Positions 1 through 6,459 of a DNA stretch of 20,972 bases are shown one piece after another. The position numbers were made by a program, and so were the translations under genes. The DNA is from a virus. Where the stretch lies: positions 1 through 20,972 of IMG/VR virus record IMGVR_UViG_3300027852_000192; one strand, given 5' to 3'. Below the pieces are notes generated by a model that had not been told where the DNA came from, did not search any database, and worked only from the letters and a program-made list of their open reading frames with translations. The stretch's first letter is position 1; each line of letters opens with the position of its first letter.

Positions 1-2
1 GC

Positions 3-83
3 GTTCAAGAAGCATACGATCAGCCTGACTTATTCGTGGAACAGCCCAAACCTCAACCAAAGCAGGAGGATTTAGACCTATGA
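3..83 (+). CDS. 3' end of an unidentified gene (partial)
   Basis: The window opens inside a reading frame that ends at TGA 81-83. The visible 26 residues are charged and proline/glutamine-rich, including EQPKPQPKQEDLDL, as in a disordered acidic tail. The stop overlaps the ATG of the next gene (ATGA at 80-83), the close coupling used throughout this operon. The other two forward frames also run into stops, but their peptides look less natural. The function cannot be told. An acidic C-terminal tail and a nearby RusA gene would fit a DNA replication or recombination protein, but that is a guess. Confidence 0.55.
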   Translation, partial: VQEAYDQPDLFVEQPKPQPKQEDLDL

Positions 84-262
84 CACGCCGTAAATACACA
101 AGCCACGACATTCTGGAGTGGATGCGTCTACGCACTCTAGGGGTTTCACCTATGGAAATCGCCAAACGCTTCGATGCTACACAGGAATACATTAGGGCCG
201 CAACAAGCCGGGTTGTTACAGATGACGCCAAGTTGCACGATGATAAGATTGTGTTTTTGTGA
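80..262 (+). CDS. Small helix-turn-helix protein
   Basis: This 60-residue basic protein is almost wholly a predicted helix-turn-helix. Helices around residues 8-17 (SHDILEWMRL) and 22-30 (SPMEIAKRFD) are followed by a recognition-like helix around 33-45 (TQEYIRAATSRV). The LGVSPMEIAKRF core is typical of small DNA-binding domains. The Shine-Dalgarno sequence AGGAGGA (64-70) lies 9 bases before the ATG, which overlaps the stop of the gene before it. Its own TGA overlaps the ATG of the resolvase gene by one base. It could be a phage regulator or a DNA-binding accessory of recombination. No operator was identified, so the role is open. Confidence 0.75.
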   Translation: MTRRKYTSHDILEWMRLRTLGVSPMEIAKRFDATQEYIRAATSRVVTDDAKLHDDKIVFL

Positions 263-618
263 TGAAAGTTGTCCTAACATACCCATCGCCAAAGCTATCC
301 CCAAATGCAAGGGGCCATTGGTCAAAGGGCGCGGCGGCAAAGAAGTCTTACCGCTACGAGTGCGCCACAGAAGCACGCAGGCAAGGGGTTGGCAAGTTAA
401 AGGGTGAGGAAGTTCACGCAATTATCACGTTTCACCCGCCTGACAAGCGTCGCAGGGACATGGATAATATGCTCGCCAGCTTCAAAAGCGGCATAGACGG
501 AATTGTCGATGTAATAGGTATTGATGACAGCAAGTGGCGCATAACGATAGAGAGGGGCGATCCGGTCAAATTCGGCAAGGTCGTTGTGGAATTAAAAATA
601 GGAAAGGAAAGAGCATGA
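262..618 (+). CDS. rusA: RusA-family Holliday junction resolvase
   Basis: This 118-residue protein matches the RusA family, small metal-dependent endonucleases that cut four-way DNA junctions in phage recombination or replication intermediates. It has the family's N-terminal pattern (TYPSPKLSPNARGHW), then the acidic core RRRDMDNMLASFKSGIDG at about residues 63-80 and GIDDSKW at 86-92. Asp66 and Asp68 match the paired aspartates of the RusA active site by spacing, and Asp88 or Asp89 is the likely third. E. coli RusA has 120 residues, so the length fits. The ATG at 262 is preferred over the in-frame GTG at 259 because it forms the TGATG coupling with the preceding stop. The 3' end overlaps the next gene (ATGA). 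Confidence 0.93.
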   Translation: MKVVLTYPSPKLSPNARGHWSKGAAAKKSYRYECATEARRQGVGKLKGEEVHAIITFHPPDKRRRDMDNMLASFKSGIDGIVDVIGIDDSKWRITIERGDPVKFGKVVVELKIGKERA

Positions 619-1154
619 CAAATACAAAACTAAAAATAGAGGCTGGCAAGCGATATGTTTGCCGTGATGGTGGGATTAGCGGGGTGATTGAGGCTCGCGA
701 TCCGGAAAATAGCCCCTACCCGTGGTGCGATGGTGATTATACTTGGACAAAAGACGGACTGTTTCACCACGATAGAGATGGTGGCGGGGAATACCCCGCA
801 GACCTAATCCACGAATACATAGAACCGCAAAGCGAATGGGGGCCGTGGATCGGATGGAACGGCGGGGAATGCCCTGTTGATGGCAACGACATTGTGCAAA
901 CGCATCAAATGATAGATAATCGTTATAGTGCGGAAAAAAGCCAAGCAAGAAACGCAGCCGGGTGGAATTGGCTTAACGATGGCACGGGTGGCTGCATCAT
1001 AGCCTACCGCGTAAAGGAAGAGCCTGAAACAGTGGAGAATCAAGTTTTTATTAGTAATTCAGGAATTTCATGGATTAAGGATTCAGCGGGCAGGCGCAAA
1101 GCAATCATAACCACCAAAGGCGATGATATAGCTATACGGTGGGCTGAAGAATAA
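615..1154 (+). CDS. W/G-rich phage accessory protein of two small modules
   Basis: I chose the start at 615 (179 residues), although the frame stays open to an ATG at 534. The 615 start has a purine-rich leader (GGAAAGGAAAGAGC) and overlaps the resolvase stop as ATGA. The first part (residues about 11-70: GKRYVCRDGG, DYTWTKDG, ADLIHEYIEP) resembles a small beta module common in phage accessory genes. The middle (about 75-132: GPWIGWNGGECPV, later CIIAYRVKEE) matches another recurrent phage module with a conserved WNGGxCPV signature and an AYRV ending. A third beta-like segment (ISWIKDSAGRRKAII) follows. No catalytic motif is visible. I recognise the modules from phage proteins but know no proven function. 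Confidence 0.85.
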   Translation: MTNTKLKIEAGKRYVCRDGGISGVIEARDPENSPYPWCDGDYTWTKDGLFHHDRDGGGEYPADLIHEYIEPQSEWGPWIGWNGGECPVDGNDIVQTHQMIDNRYSAEKSQARNAAGWNWLNDGTGGCIIAYRVKEEPETVENQVFISNSGISWIKDSAGRRKAIITTKGDDIAIRWAEE

Positions 1155-1155
1155 A

Positions 1156-1221
1156 ACGGGGGAGCATGAGAAAGGAAGAAATCACGCTCAACCCCGTAAG
1201 ACAGCAAGGTGGGGATTGCTG
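1156..1221 (+). promoter_or_regulatory. Two consecutive RNA hairpins between genes
   Basis: The first hairpin pairs ACGGGGGAGC (1156-1165) with GCTC plus CCCCGT (1186-1189 and 1192-1197). That is ten pairs with an AA bulge and a 20-base loop. The second pairs CAGCAA (1202-1207) with TTGCTG (1216-1221) around an eight-base loop, GGTGGGGA. No T-run follows either, so they are not ordinary terminators. The first loop contains an ATG and an AAGGAAG sequence resembling a ribosome binding site. They may be mRNA stability or processing elements, or may control the mini-ORF or the following peptidase gene. The pairings are seen in the sequence; the function is inferred. Confidence 0.4.
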
Positions 1222-1222
1222 A
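1166..1222 (+). CDS. Possible 18-residue mini-ORF
   Basis: An ATG at 1166 preceded by CGGGGGAGC opens an 18-codon frame (MRKEEITLNPVRQQGGDC) ending in TGA at 1220-1222. It fills about half of the gap between the W/G-rich protein and the peptidase gene. Its start lies in the loop of a predicted hairpin. A frame this short arises easily by chance, so it could equally be a leader peptide or nothing. Confidence 0.2.
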   Translation: MRKEEITLNPVRQQGGDC

Positions 1223-1260
1223 CAAGCAGACGATAGCAAATAGGTTTAGGAGATACAACA

Positions 1261-1599
1261 ATGGAATTGCCGAAAAACGTTAAGATAGGTTACGCTACCT
1301 ACAAGATTATTGATTGGGATCCAGAAATCGCGGACGCGAGCGGTCACTTTGGGATGATTAGATACGCCAAGCGAGAAATCAAGATCGACACATCGCACGG
1401 GGATATTAAAACGGCAAACACGCTGCTGCATGAAATAATTCACGGTGTTCATTATAGTATGTCTATGAGTGAAGTTGAGAAGTGGGGTAAAGAATACCTA
1501 ACGTGCATACACGCAGACGGGCTAATGCAGGTGTTCTTGGACAATCCGAAAGTTGTTGATGTAATAAGCGCAGCAATCGCCACCTATGAGGGTAGGTGA
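1261..1599 (+). CDS. Small HExxH metallopeptidase-like protein
   Basis: The 112-residue protein has a beta-rich N-terminal half (KNVKIGYATYKII, then REIKIDTS) followed by a helix carrying LLHEIIHGV, with the zinc-binding HExxH at residues 57-61. A later segment, HADGLMQVFLDNP (85-95), is typical of a compact phage family related to SprT- or ImmA-like minimal zinc peptidases. In such folds HExxH gives two zinc ligands and the catalytic glutamate. The third ligand is not certain here. The Shine-Dalgarno sequence TTTAGGAGA lies about 8 bases before the ATG. It is the last gene but one before the late control region. Its substrate is unknown. An anti-repressor, regulator-cleaving or host-takeover role is possible but not shown. 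Confidence 0.75.
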   Translation: MELPKNVKIGYATYKIIDWDPEIADASGHFGMIRYAKREIKIDTSHGDIKTANTLLHEIIHGVHYSMSMSEVEKWGKEYLTCIHADGLMQVFLDNPKVVDVISAAIATYEGR

Positions 1600-1600
1600 A

Positions 1601-1882
1601 ATGATAAAGTGCTGTGTTTGCGGGCGTGATTTCGAAGAATATAAAGATATAGTCGTAAAGATGGATGATGGAAGCAAAATTTCAGCAAGAATGCGCGTTG
1701 GCTCTATGGCCCTTTACATAGATGAGGTTATGTGCAGCCAACCGTGTGCTAGTATAGCAGGCGTCGTGGGGCGTAACCAACACATGCGCGACTCCGCAAT
1801 GGTTATGGATGGCAATACAATCACGATTCCAATGGTGACAGATTCGTATAGTTACGCAAAACTTACAGGGCGCGAAGAATAA
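1601..1882 (+). CDS. Small Cys-rich, zinc-binding-like protein
   Basis: I start this 93-residue protein at ATG 1601, one base after the peptidase stop and just after GAGGGTAGG. An in-frame ATG at 1586 has no good binding site before it. Residues 3-8 read KCCVCG, giving a CxxC pair (Cys4/Cys7, with an extra Cys5). A second pair lies in MCSQPC (Cys45 and Cys49). This arrangement suggests a zinc knuckle or ribbon with a beta-rich insert between the pairs. The C-terminal third (VMDGNTITIPMVT) carries no motif I recognise. A small nucleic-acid- or protein-binding factor is the most that can be inferred. Confidence 0.65.
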   Translation: MIKCCVCGRDFEEYKDIVVKMDDGSKISARMRVGSMALYIDEVMCSQPCASIAGVVGRNQHMRDSAMVMDGNTITIPMVTDSYSYAKLTGREE

Positions 1883-1940
1883 CGATAGTTAGCCCAGCGG
1901 GCGGTGGCTTAAAACACCCGCAGCAGGGGGAGGGTTCTAA

Positions 1941-1982
1941 TTGAATCAAACGCCTTTTGACCCTGCAATAAGCCAAACTTGA
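1941..1982 (+). CDS. Possible TTG-started 13-residue leader ORF
   Basis: A very strong purine run (GCAGGGGGAGGG, 1923-1934) lies 6 bases before TTG 1941, which opens a 13-codon frame ending in TGA at 1980-1982. The strength of the binding-site-like sequence is the only support. It sits in the 198-base gap before the terminase genes. The purine run could instead belong to a regulatory RNA or protein site. Confidence 0.15.
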   Translation: MNQTPFDPAISQT

Positions 1983-2007
1983 CTAGCACAACAAAAAATC
2001 ATAACCT
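1979..2007 (+). promoter_or_regulatory. Candidate sigma70 promoter before the terminase genes
   Basis: TTGACT (1979-1984, five of six matches to the -35 consensus) is followed after 17 bases by TAACCT (2002-2007). That -10 is weak, keeping only the conserved T, A and final T. The spacer is A-rich. It lies in the 198-base gap between the early/middle and late genes, pointing toward the terminase operon. A poor -10 could mean help from an activator. The transcription start would fall near 2013-2015. Confidence 0.4.
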
Positions 2008-2038
2008 ACACCGGAATGGGAACCTGCTCTCCCCAACT

Positions 2039-2066
2039 GCCGTGCCTTAATCGGCGCGGCCTTTTT
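2039..2066 (+). terminator. Intrinsic terminator before the small terminase gene
   Basis: GCCGTGCC (2039-2046) pairs with GGCGCGGC (2053-2060), eight pairs with one G-T wobble, around the loop TTAATC. CTTTTT follows at 2061-2066. It ends 14 bases before the terminase ATG, so it would stop transcripts from upstream and also those from the promoter at 1979. The terminase Shine-Dalgarno sequence AAGGTGG follows directly. Confidence 0.75.
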
Positions 2067-2080
2067 CATAAGGTGGTAGA

Positions 2081-2512
2081 ATGGTTAATCCAGTTGGTAG
2101 GCCAACCAAATACAAACAAGAAATGTGCGACATCGTAATAGAATGCGGTAAGGAGGGGAAAACCCTTGCAGAAATGGCAACCGCGATAGATGTAGATAGG
2201 GCAACGGTCAATGATTGGATGGAAAATAACCAAGAATTTTCTCGCGCCGTAAAGCATGGACTCGGAAATGCCCAAGCATGGTGGGAAAAACAGGGACGCA
2301 AGCGCACGTTCGATAGCAATGGGTTCAACGCCACTTCATACATCTTTCAAATGAAGAACCGTTTCAAAGACGATTGGCGTGATAAGGTTGAAAATGACCA
2401 CACATCAAGCGACGGGTCTATGTCGCCAGTAGGTGAAGTGCCAGCAACCGAACGCCTCGCCGCATTGATAGATGCCATTAAGCCAAAGGCCGAAGATGAA
2501 AAGTCGGGCTGA
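2081..2512 (+). CDS. terS: Terminase small subunit
   Basis: The 143-residue protein begins with GRPTKYKQEMCD and a helix-turn-helix at about residues 20-48 (GKTLAEMATAIDVDRATVND), typical of small terminase subunits that bind the packaging start site on phage DNA. The NDWMENNQEF step after the recognition helix and the later QMKNRFKDDWRDK segment, which is often seen in this family, support the call. The acidic, flexible C-terminus (PKAEDEKSG) is the usual contact region for the large subunit or portal. AAGGTGG lies 4 bases before the ATG. The 3' end overlaps the large subunit gene by 17 bases. In P22 the packaging site lies inside this gene; no such site can be picked out by eye here. Confidence 0.9.
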   Translation: MVNPVGRPTKYKQEMCDIVIECGKEGKTLAEMATAIDVDRATVNDWMENNQEFSRAVKHGLGNAQAWWEKQGRKRTFDSNGFNATSYIFQMKNRFKDDWRDKVENDHTSSDGSMSPVGEVPATERLAALIDAIKPKAEDEKSG

Positions 2513-3845
2513 AGAATTAGCAGAACTACCAGAAAAAGAACGCAACGAATTTCTTGCAAGCCTAACGGAGCAAGAAGCAGCAAACCTGTTATATGACTGG
2601 CGGGGGTTCCTAGCAAGACCTGACCAAATAGCGCCAGACGGTGATTGGGACATATGGTTAGCATTGGCTGGCCGTGGCTTTGGTAAGACCAGGCTGGGCA
2701 TGGAATGGGTCAAAGAGCAGGTTGAGGAGCATGGTAAGCGCCGCGTTGCTTTGGTCGCAGAAACCGCAGCGGACGGGCGTGATGTTCTTATCGAGGGAGA
2801 GAGCGGGCTAATGTCACTTTACCCCCCGAACGAAGGGCCGCTATATGAACCATCAAAGCGCCGAGTAACATGGCCGAACGGGGCTATAGCAACGCTGTTC
2901 AATGCAACAGAGCCGGGGCAGTTACGTGGCCCGCAGTTTGATTGCGCCCTGTCAGATGAGATTGCAAAGTGGAAGTATGCCCGCGAAACGTGGGACCAGC
3001 TACAGTTTGGCTTGCGATTAGGTGCCGATCCACGGCAGGTAGTAACAACGACGCCAAGACCGATTGAAATAATTAAAGCCCTTGTTGCTGGTGAGGAGGG
3101 CGTTGTTGTTGTTACTCGCGGCAACACCTTAGATAACCGCTCCAACCTAGCCGATAAGTATCTAAGAAAGATTGTGGTAAAATACGATGGGACGCGATTG
3201 GGTAGGCAGGAGCTTAACGCGGAAATACTCGGAGACATTCCGAACGCCCTCTGGACGTTGGATAACATCGACCTGCATAGGGTCCATAAAGTGCCGGACC
3301 AAATGGGCCGTATCGTTGTGGCCGTTGATCCCGCTATAACCAACACAGAACGAAGTGACGAGCATGGTATCGTTGCCCTTGGGGTTTCCACAGGGTCAGT
3401 TGATAACCGCGAGGGCTATGTATTGGAAGACGCAAGCGTTAGCGGCTCTCCAGAGCAATGGGCAAGGCGTGCCATAGCGTGCTATGATTCATGGGAGGCT
3501 GATGCGATTGTAGTGGAGGTCAATCAAGGTGGTGACATGGTGGCGAATACAGTCCGCACTATCCGCAGTGATATTCCTATTCGTGAAGTCAGGGCTACAC
3601 GCGGCAAGCACGTGAGGGCGGAGCCTACTTCGTCGCTTTATTCGCAAGGCCGCATACATCATGTGGGTTCTTTCCCAGATCTTGAAACACAGATGACAAT
3701 GATGACAAGTCACGGATTTGAAGGAGAGGGTTCCCCTGACCGCCTAGATGCGCTAGTATGGGCAGCAACTGAGTTGTTCCCGTCAATGATAAGGCGGAAG
3801 GCATCTAGCGGTCCAATCATTAGAAAAATGGGAACTATGGCGTGA
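2496..3845 (+). CDS. terL: Terminase large subunit
   Basis: This is the ATPase and nuclease that pumps DNA into the procapsid and cuts it. The N-terminal ATPase has a Walker A loop, LAGRGFGKT (residues 57-65), and a Walker B CALSDEIAKW with Asp154-Glu155. The C-terminal RNase H-like nuclease starts at VVAVDPA (Asp278 as first metal ligand) and ends near SPDRLDALVWA (Asp415/Asp418). With 449 residues the length is normal for this family, which also contains gene-transfer-agent terminases. I prefer ATG 2496, with AAAGG about 9 bases upstream, to the in-frame ATG 2472, which has no binding site. It overlaps terS, so the two subunits are translationally coupled. Confidence 0.96.
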   Translation: MKSRAEELAELPEKERNEFLASLTEQEAANLLYDWRGFLARPDQIAPDGDWDIWLALAGRGFGKTRLGMEWVKEQVEEHGKRRVALVAETAADGRDVLIEGESGLMSLYPPNEGPLYEPSKRRVTWPNGAIATLFNATEPGQLRGPQFDCALSDEIAKWKYARETWDQLQFGLRLGADPRQVVTTTPRPIEIIKALVAGEEGVVVVTRGNTLDNRSNLADKYLRKIVVKYDGTRLGRQELNAEILGDIPNALWTLDNIDLHRVHKVPDQMGRIVVAVDPAITNTERSDEHGIVALGVSTGSVDNREGYVLEDASVSGSPEQWARRAIACYDSWEADAIVVEVNQGGDMVANTVRTIRSDIPIREVRATRGKHVRAEPTSSLYSQGRIHHVGSFPDLETQMTMMTSHGFEGEGSPDRLDALVWAATELFPSMIRRKASSGPIIRKMGTMA

Positions 3846-3869
3846 TATTATTCACTTCGACGGAATGTG

Positions 3870-3898
3870 TTGGCAAAAGCGCCGATGAAGTGTATCAT
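3870..3898 (+). promoter_or_regulatory. Strong candidate sigma70 promoter before the portal region
   Basis: TTGGCA (3870-3875) and TATCAT (3893-3898) each match five of six consensus bases and are separated by exactly 17 bases. The site lies in the 86-base gap after terL, the only sizeable gap in the head genes. Transcription would start near 3905, giving a leader of about 27 bases before the ATG at 3932, including the ribosome site AGGGGA (3915-3920). It would let the portal, scaffold and coat genes be expressed apart from the terminase genes. Confidence 0.6.
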
Positions 3899-3931
3899 AG
3901 CCCCCAAAGTACACAGGGGATCGTGTAAATC

Positions 3932-3948
3932 ATGGCTAGAATGAAGAA
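3932..3948 (+). repeat. 17-bp direct repeat, copy 1
   Basis: ATGGCTAGAATGAAGAA occurs here, at the start of the orphan gene, and again at 4203-4219, at the start of the portal gene. The repeats are identical over 17 bases and the flanks differ. Recombination between the copies would remove 271 bases and place the portal ATG directly behind the promoter at 3870-3898 and its ribosome site. Confidence 0.9.
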
Positions 3949-4210
3949 TAACGGGCATATGACCGTGCGTCACAAGTATACGATTACTGGTGAGGTCTTA
4001 ATTGGTGGGCCCAGAGACGTTTCGCTAAACATAGTTTGTGAGAAGGGTGCCAACCTAACGCTTGCACACTATGTATTTAAGAACGAACAGTCTTCTGCGG
4101 CAGCATTCATGGGCTTGTCCAACTTACTCCCATGCGGCGAGGACAAGATAATGGCAAATATAGAACGTATTTCAAAACTACATGGCGGTGAGGTTTTCGC
4201 GAATGGCTAG
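3932..4210 (+). CDS. 92-residue orphan protein before the portal gene
   Basis: The protein has a beta-rich middle (HKYTITGEVLIGG, RDVSLNIVCEKGANLTL) and a helical C-terminal end (DKIMANIERISKLHG). I do not recognise a family. It starts at ATG 3932, 11 bases after AGGGGA, and is the first gene behind the promoter at 3870-3898. Its first 17 bases (MARMKN) are repeated exactly at the start of the portal gene 271 bases downstream, in a different context and frame. It overlaps the portal start by 8 bases. It may be an inserted accessory gene that used the portal's initiation region. An alternative in-frame ATG at 3959 would leave the repeat outside the coding part. Confidence 0.6.
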   Translation: MARMKNNGHMTVRHKYTITGEVLIGGPRDVSLNIVCEKGANLTLAHYVFKNEQSSAAAFMGLSNLLPCGEDKIMANIERISKLHGGEVFANG

Positions 4211-4219
4211 AATGAAGAA
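4203..4219 (+). repeat. 17-bp direct repeat, copy 2
   Basis: This is the second exact copy of the sequence at 3932-3948, forming the first codons of the portal gene (MARMKN). The two copies are in different reading frames relative to one another, because the unit between them is 271 bases long, not a multiple of three. Confidence 0.9.
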
Positions 4220-6239
4220 CTCCGAACTGGAATCATTGCTTTCAGCGCAACAGAATAACGCTGTAGGTGCGTTAAACAGCACAATAGGACAGCATAGGGC
4301 CAGCTTAATCGACCGATATAATGGCGAGCCATACGGTGATGAAGTTGACGACCGCTCCAAAATCGTGATGACAGACGTCCGCGATACGATTGAAAGCATC
4401 AAGCCGGAACTTATGGATATATTCACGGGCGGCGATAATGTTGTTGAGTTTTCGCCGCGCGGTGCCGAAGATGTAGAAGCAGCCAAGCAAGAGACTGAGG
4501 TTTGCAATTACGTGTTCAACCAAAAGAATAACGGCTTTATGGTGCTGTATTCGTGGTTCACTGATGCGCTACTGCTCAAGAACGGATACGTCAAGCGGTA
4601 TTGGGATGAGCGAACCGTTACCCGCATTGAGGAATACGACGAGTTAAGCCCGCAAGAGGCATATCAAATCCTTTCTGACCTTGATGATGGTGATGATGAG
4701 ATAGAGGTGTTGGAGCAATGGGGCGGCCCAGAGGTTGACGAGTTCGGGTTGCTCCTAGAGATGGATCCAATCGGGTTTAAGGTTAAGATTACAGAGGAAA
4801 TAAAGGACTACAAGATTGTCCCTGTTCCTCCAGAGGAAATATACGTCTCCTCGCAGTGGCCAAGTCTTTCGTTTGTTGGGTGCCCATTTGTAGCACACCG
4901 CCAAAGCATCACCGTTTCGGACTTGATTGGTATGGGTTTTGACCGCAATCAGGTAGAGAAATTGCCAGAGGTTGACGATAAGCTGGACAGTGAGGAGTCC
5001 GAGACACGTTGGGCGGGCGAGAACGGCGCAACGAGCAGCACAGATGTGTCTATGAGAGTCGTGCGCGTATACGAAAATTACATTCGTGTTGACCGTGATG
5101 GGGATGGGATAGCGGAACTACTGCAAGTGTTTACTGGCGGCGAAGGTGGAACCATACTAAAGCGCAACAAAAAACTGGCAATTGAAGAAGTTAGATCAAC
5201 GCCGTTTAATTCTGCATCCCCACTGCCTATTCCCCACAAGCATTACGGGCTTAGCGTCGCAGAACTTGTTGAGGATTTGCAGCGATTGCGCACTGTTCTA
5301 GTGCGGCAGATGGTTGATAATATCGTATCGACAAACGATCCGGATATTGTTGTTGATGAGGATGTCATAACTGAAACCACTGTGGAGGACTTGTCTATAA
5401 CACAGGCGGGGCGCGTCTTGCGTATCCCCGGTGGTCTGCAATCGCTAGGGTATGCGAATGTGCCTAATTCGGCGGGTCAATCGTTACAGGGCATTCAGTA
5501 TGTTGACAGCTTACGTGAAGAACGAACGGGCGTCACCAAACACGGGCAGGGGTTAAACGCCGATAGCCTCAAGCCATTGGCTGAGGGCACGGTTAATCAA
5601 CTAATGACCGCTAGTCAAAAGAAAATACTCTTGATCGCACGCATCTTTGCAGAAACGGCGGTAGCGCCAATGTTTGTTGATATGCACGCTGATTTACGCG
5701 CCGGCCCTCTCAAAAGCATTGCTATGCGGCTGAATAACGAATGGGTCGAGGTTGACCCCCGAACATGGGTTGACCGCGCCGATATGACGGTAAACGTAGG
5801 GCTAGGCACTGGAGACCGTGGCGTGCAGTTCCAACGCTTGTCTATTATTCTGATGCAGCAAAAAGAGGCGCTCGGTGCCGGAATGATTGGTGTTGAACAC
5901 CTATATCACACACTATCCAAGATGGTTGAGCTTAGTGGGTTTAAGGACGTTGAGGCGTTCTTCCCTGACCCGGCCAATGCACCACCCAAGCAACCAGAGC
6001 CAGAAAAACCAGATCCCGCTATGTTACTGGCACAGGTTGAAATGAAGAAATCCGAGAACGTCATGAAGGCCAAAATGGCCGAACTTGAAATCAAGAAGAT
6101 GGATGCCGACACAAAACGGCTTGATGTGCTTATGAAAGATGATCTCACCCGCGATATGAAGACGGCTGATATTGAATCCGACGAGGCGACACGAATGGGG
6201 GTCGCTGTTGATGGGGCGGCTTTGACTAATGCTGGATAA
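4203..6239 (+). CDS. P22-like portal protein
   Basis: The dodecameric portal forms the DNA entry channel at one capsid vertex and docks the terminase and then the tail. This 678-residue protein (P22 gp1 has 725) shows the P22-type pattern: RSKIVMTDVRDTIESIKPEL (about 51-70), MDIFTGGDNVVEFSP (71-85), then YSWFTDALLLKNGYVKRYW (116-134). A core region with LRQMVDNIVSTNDPD-like helices and an RVLRIPGG loop follows. The C-terminus is a basic/acidic coiled coil (about 611-650) that could form a barrel. I chose ATG 4203 because GGTGAGG lies about 9 bases upstream; ATG 4182 is possible. The stop overlaps the next gene by 11 bases. Confidence 0.93.
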   Translation: MARMKNSELESLLSAQQNNAVGALNSTIGQHRASLIDRYNGEPYGDEVDDRSKIVMTDVRDTIESIKPELMDIFTGGDNVVEFSPRGAEDVEAAKQETEVCNYVFNQKNNGFMVLYSWFTDALLLKNGYVKRYWDERTVTRIEEYDELSPQEAYQILSDLDDGDDEIEVLEQWGGPEVDEFGLLLEMDPIGFKVKITEEIKDYKIVPVPPEEIYVSSQWPSLSFVGCPFVAHRQSITVSDLIGMGFDRNQVEKLPEVDDKLDSEESETRWAGENGATSSTDVSMRVVRVYENYIRVDRDGDGIAELLQVFTGGEGGTILKRNKKLAIEEVRSTPFNSASPLPIPHKHYGLSVAELVEDLQRLRTVLVRQMVDNIVSTNDPDIVVDEDVITETTVEDLSITQAGRVLRIPGGLQSLGYANVPNSAGQSLQGIQYVDSLREERTGVTKHGQGLNADSLKPLAEGTVNQLMTASQKKILLIARIFAETAVAPMFVDMHADLRAGPLKSIAMRLNNEWVEVDPRTWVDRADMTVNVGLGTGDRGVQFQRLSIILMQQKEALGAGMIGVEHLYHTLSKMVELSGFKDVEAFFPDPANAPPKQPEPEKPDPAMLLAQVEMKKSENVMKAKMAELEIKKMDADTKRLDVLMKDDLTRDMKTADIESDEATRMGVAVDGAALTNAG

Positions 6240-6459
6240 GACCCAACGTGCGCACCAAGCCAACAATGTGCTAAAAGATGATGTTTTCCGCGACGCTTTG
6301 ACATCCGTGCAAGATTTATGTATAAAAAAACTACTTGCCGCGAAAACCCCTGAGGAACGTGAGCGACACTACCAAGAGTGGTCTGGACTTGACCGGGCTA
6401 AAAATAAACTAGCAGTCTGGTCAACAGAGGTCAGACAAAGCAAGGGAATCAAAGAATGA
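6229..6459 (+). CDS. Small helical protein between portal and scaffold
   Basis: The 76-residue protein is predicted to be all-helical and charged: RAHQANNVLKDDVFRDALTS, then a helix ending in GLDRAKNKLAVWSTEV. Short proteins of this kind, with a QANxxLxDxxFxxAL start, are commonly found between the portal and scaffold genes of P22-like podoviruses. I know of no proven function. It overlaps the portal gene by 11 bases and the scaffold gene by 4, so it is probably made in step with both. A head assembly or scaffolding accessory role is an inference from position. Confidence 0.75.
   Translation: MLDKTQRAHQANNVLKDDVFRDALTSVQDLCIKKLLAAKTPEERERHYQEWSGLDRAKNKLAVWSTEVRQSKGIKE

Noticed and set aside
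534-614. Upstream extension of the W/G-rich protein to ATG 534
   Set aside because: It would overlap the conserved end of the RusA gene by 85 bases. The ATG at 615 has a good purine-rich leader and the usual ATGA coupling.
1194-1233. Possible promoter TTGCTG with a downstream AT-rich -10
   Set aside because: Both elements match consensus poorly and the sequence is better explained by the hairpin at 1202-1221.
1883-2038. Possible tRNA in the gap before terS
   Set aside because: Several short GC stems and a GGTTC sequence are present, but no cloverleaf with anticodon and T-arm could be built.
2819-3391. 190-codon minus-strand frame opposite terL
   Set aside because: It is antisense to the conserved terminase core, with a Ser/Arg/Thr-rich product typical of shadow frames. 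No minus-strand gene is supported anywhere in the window.
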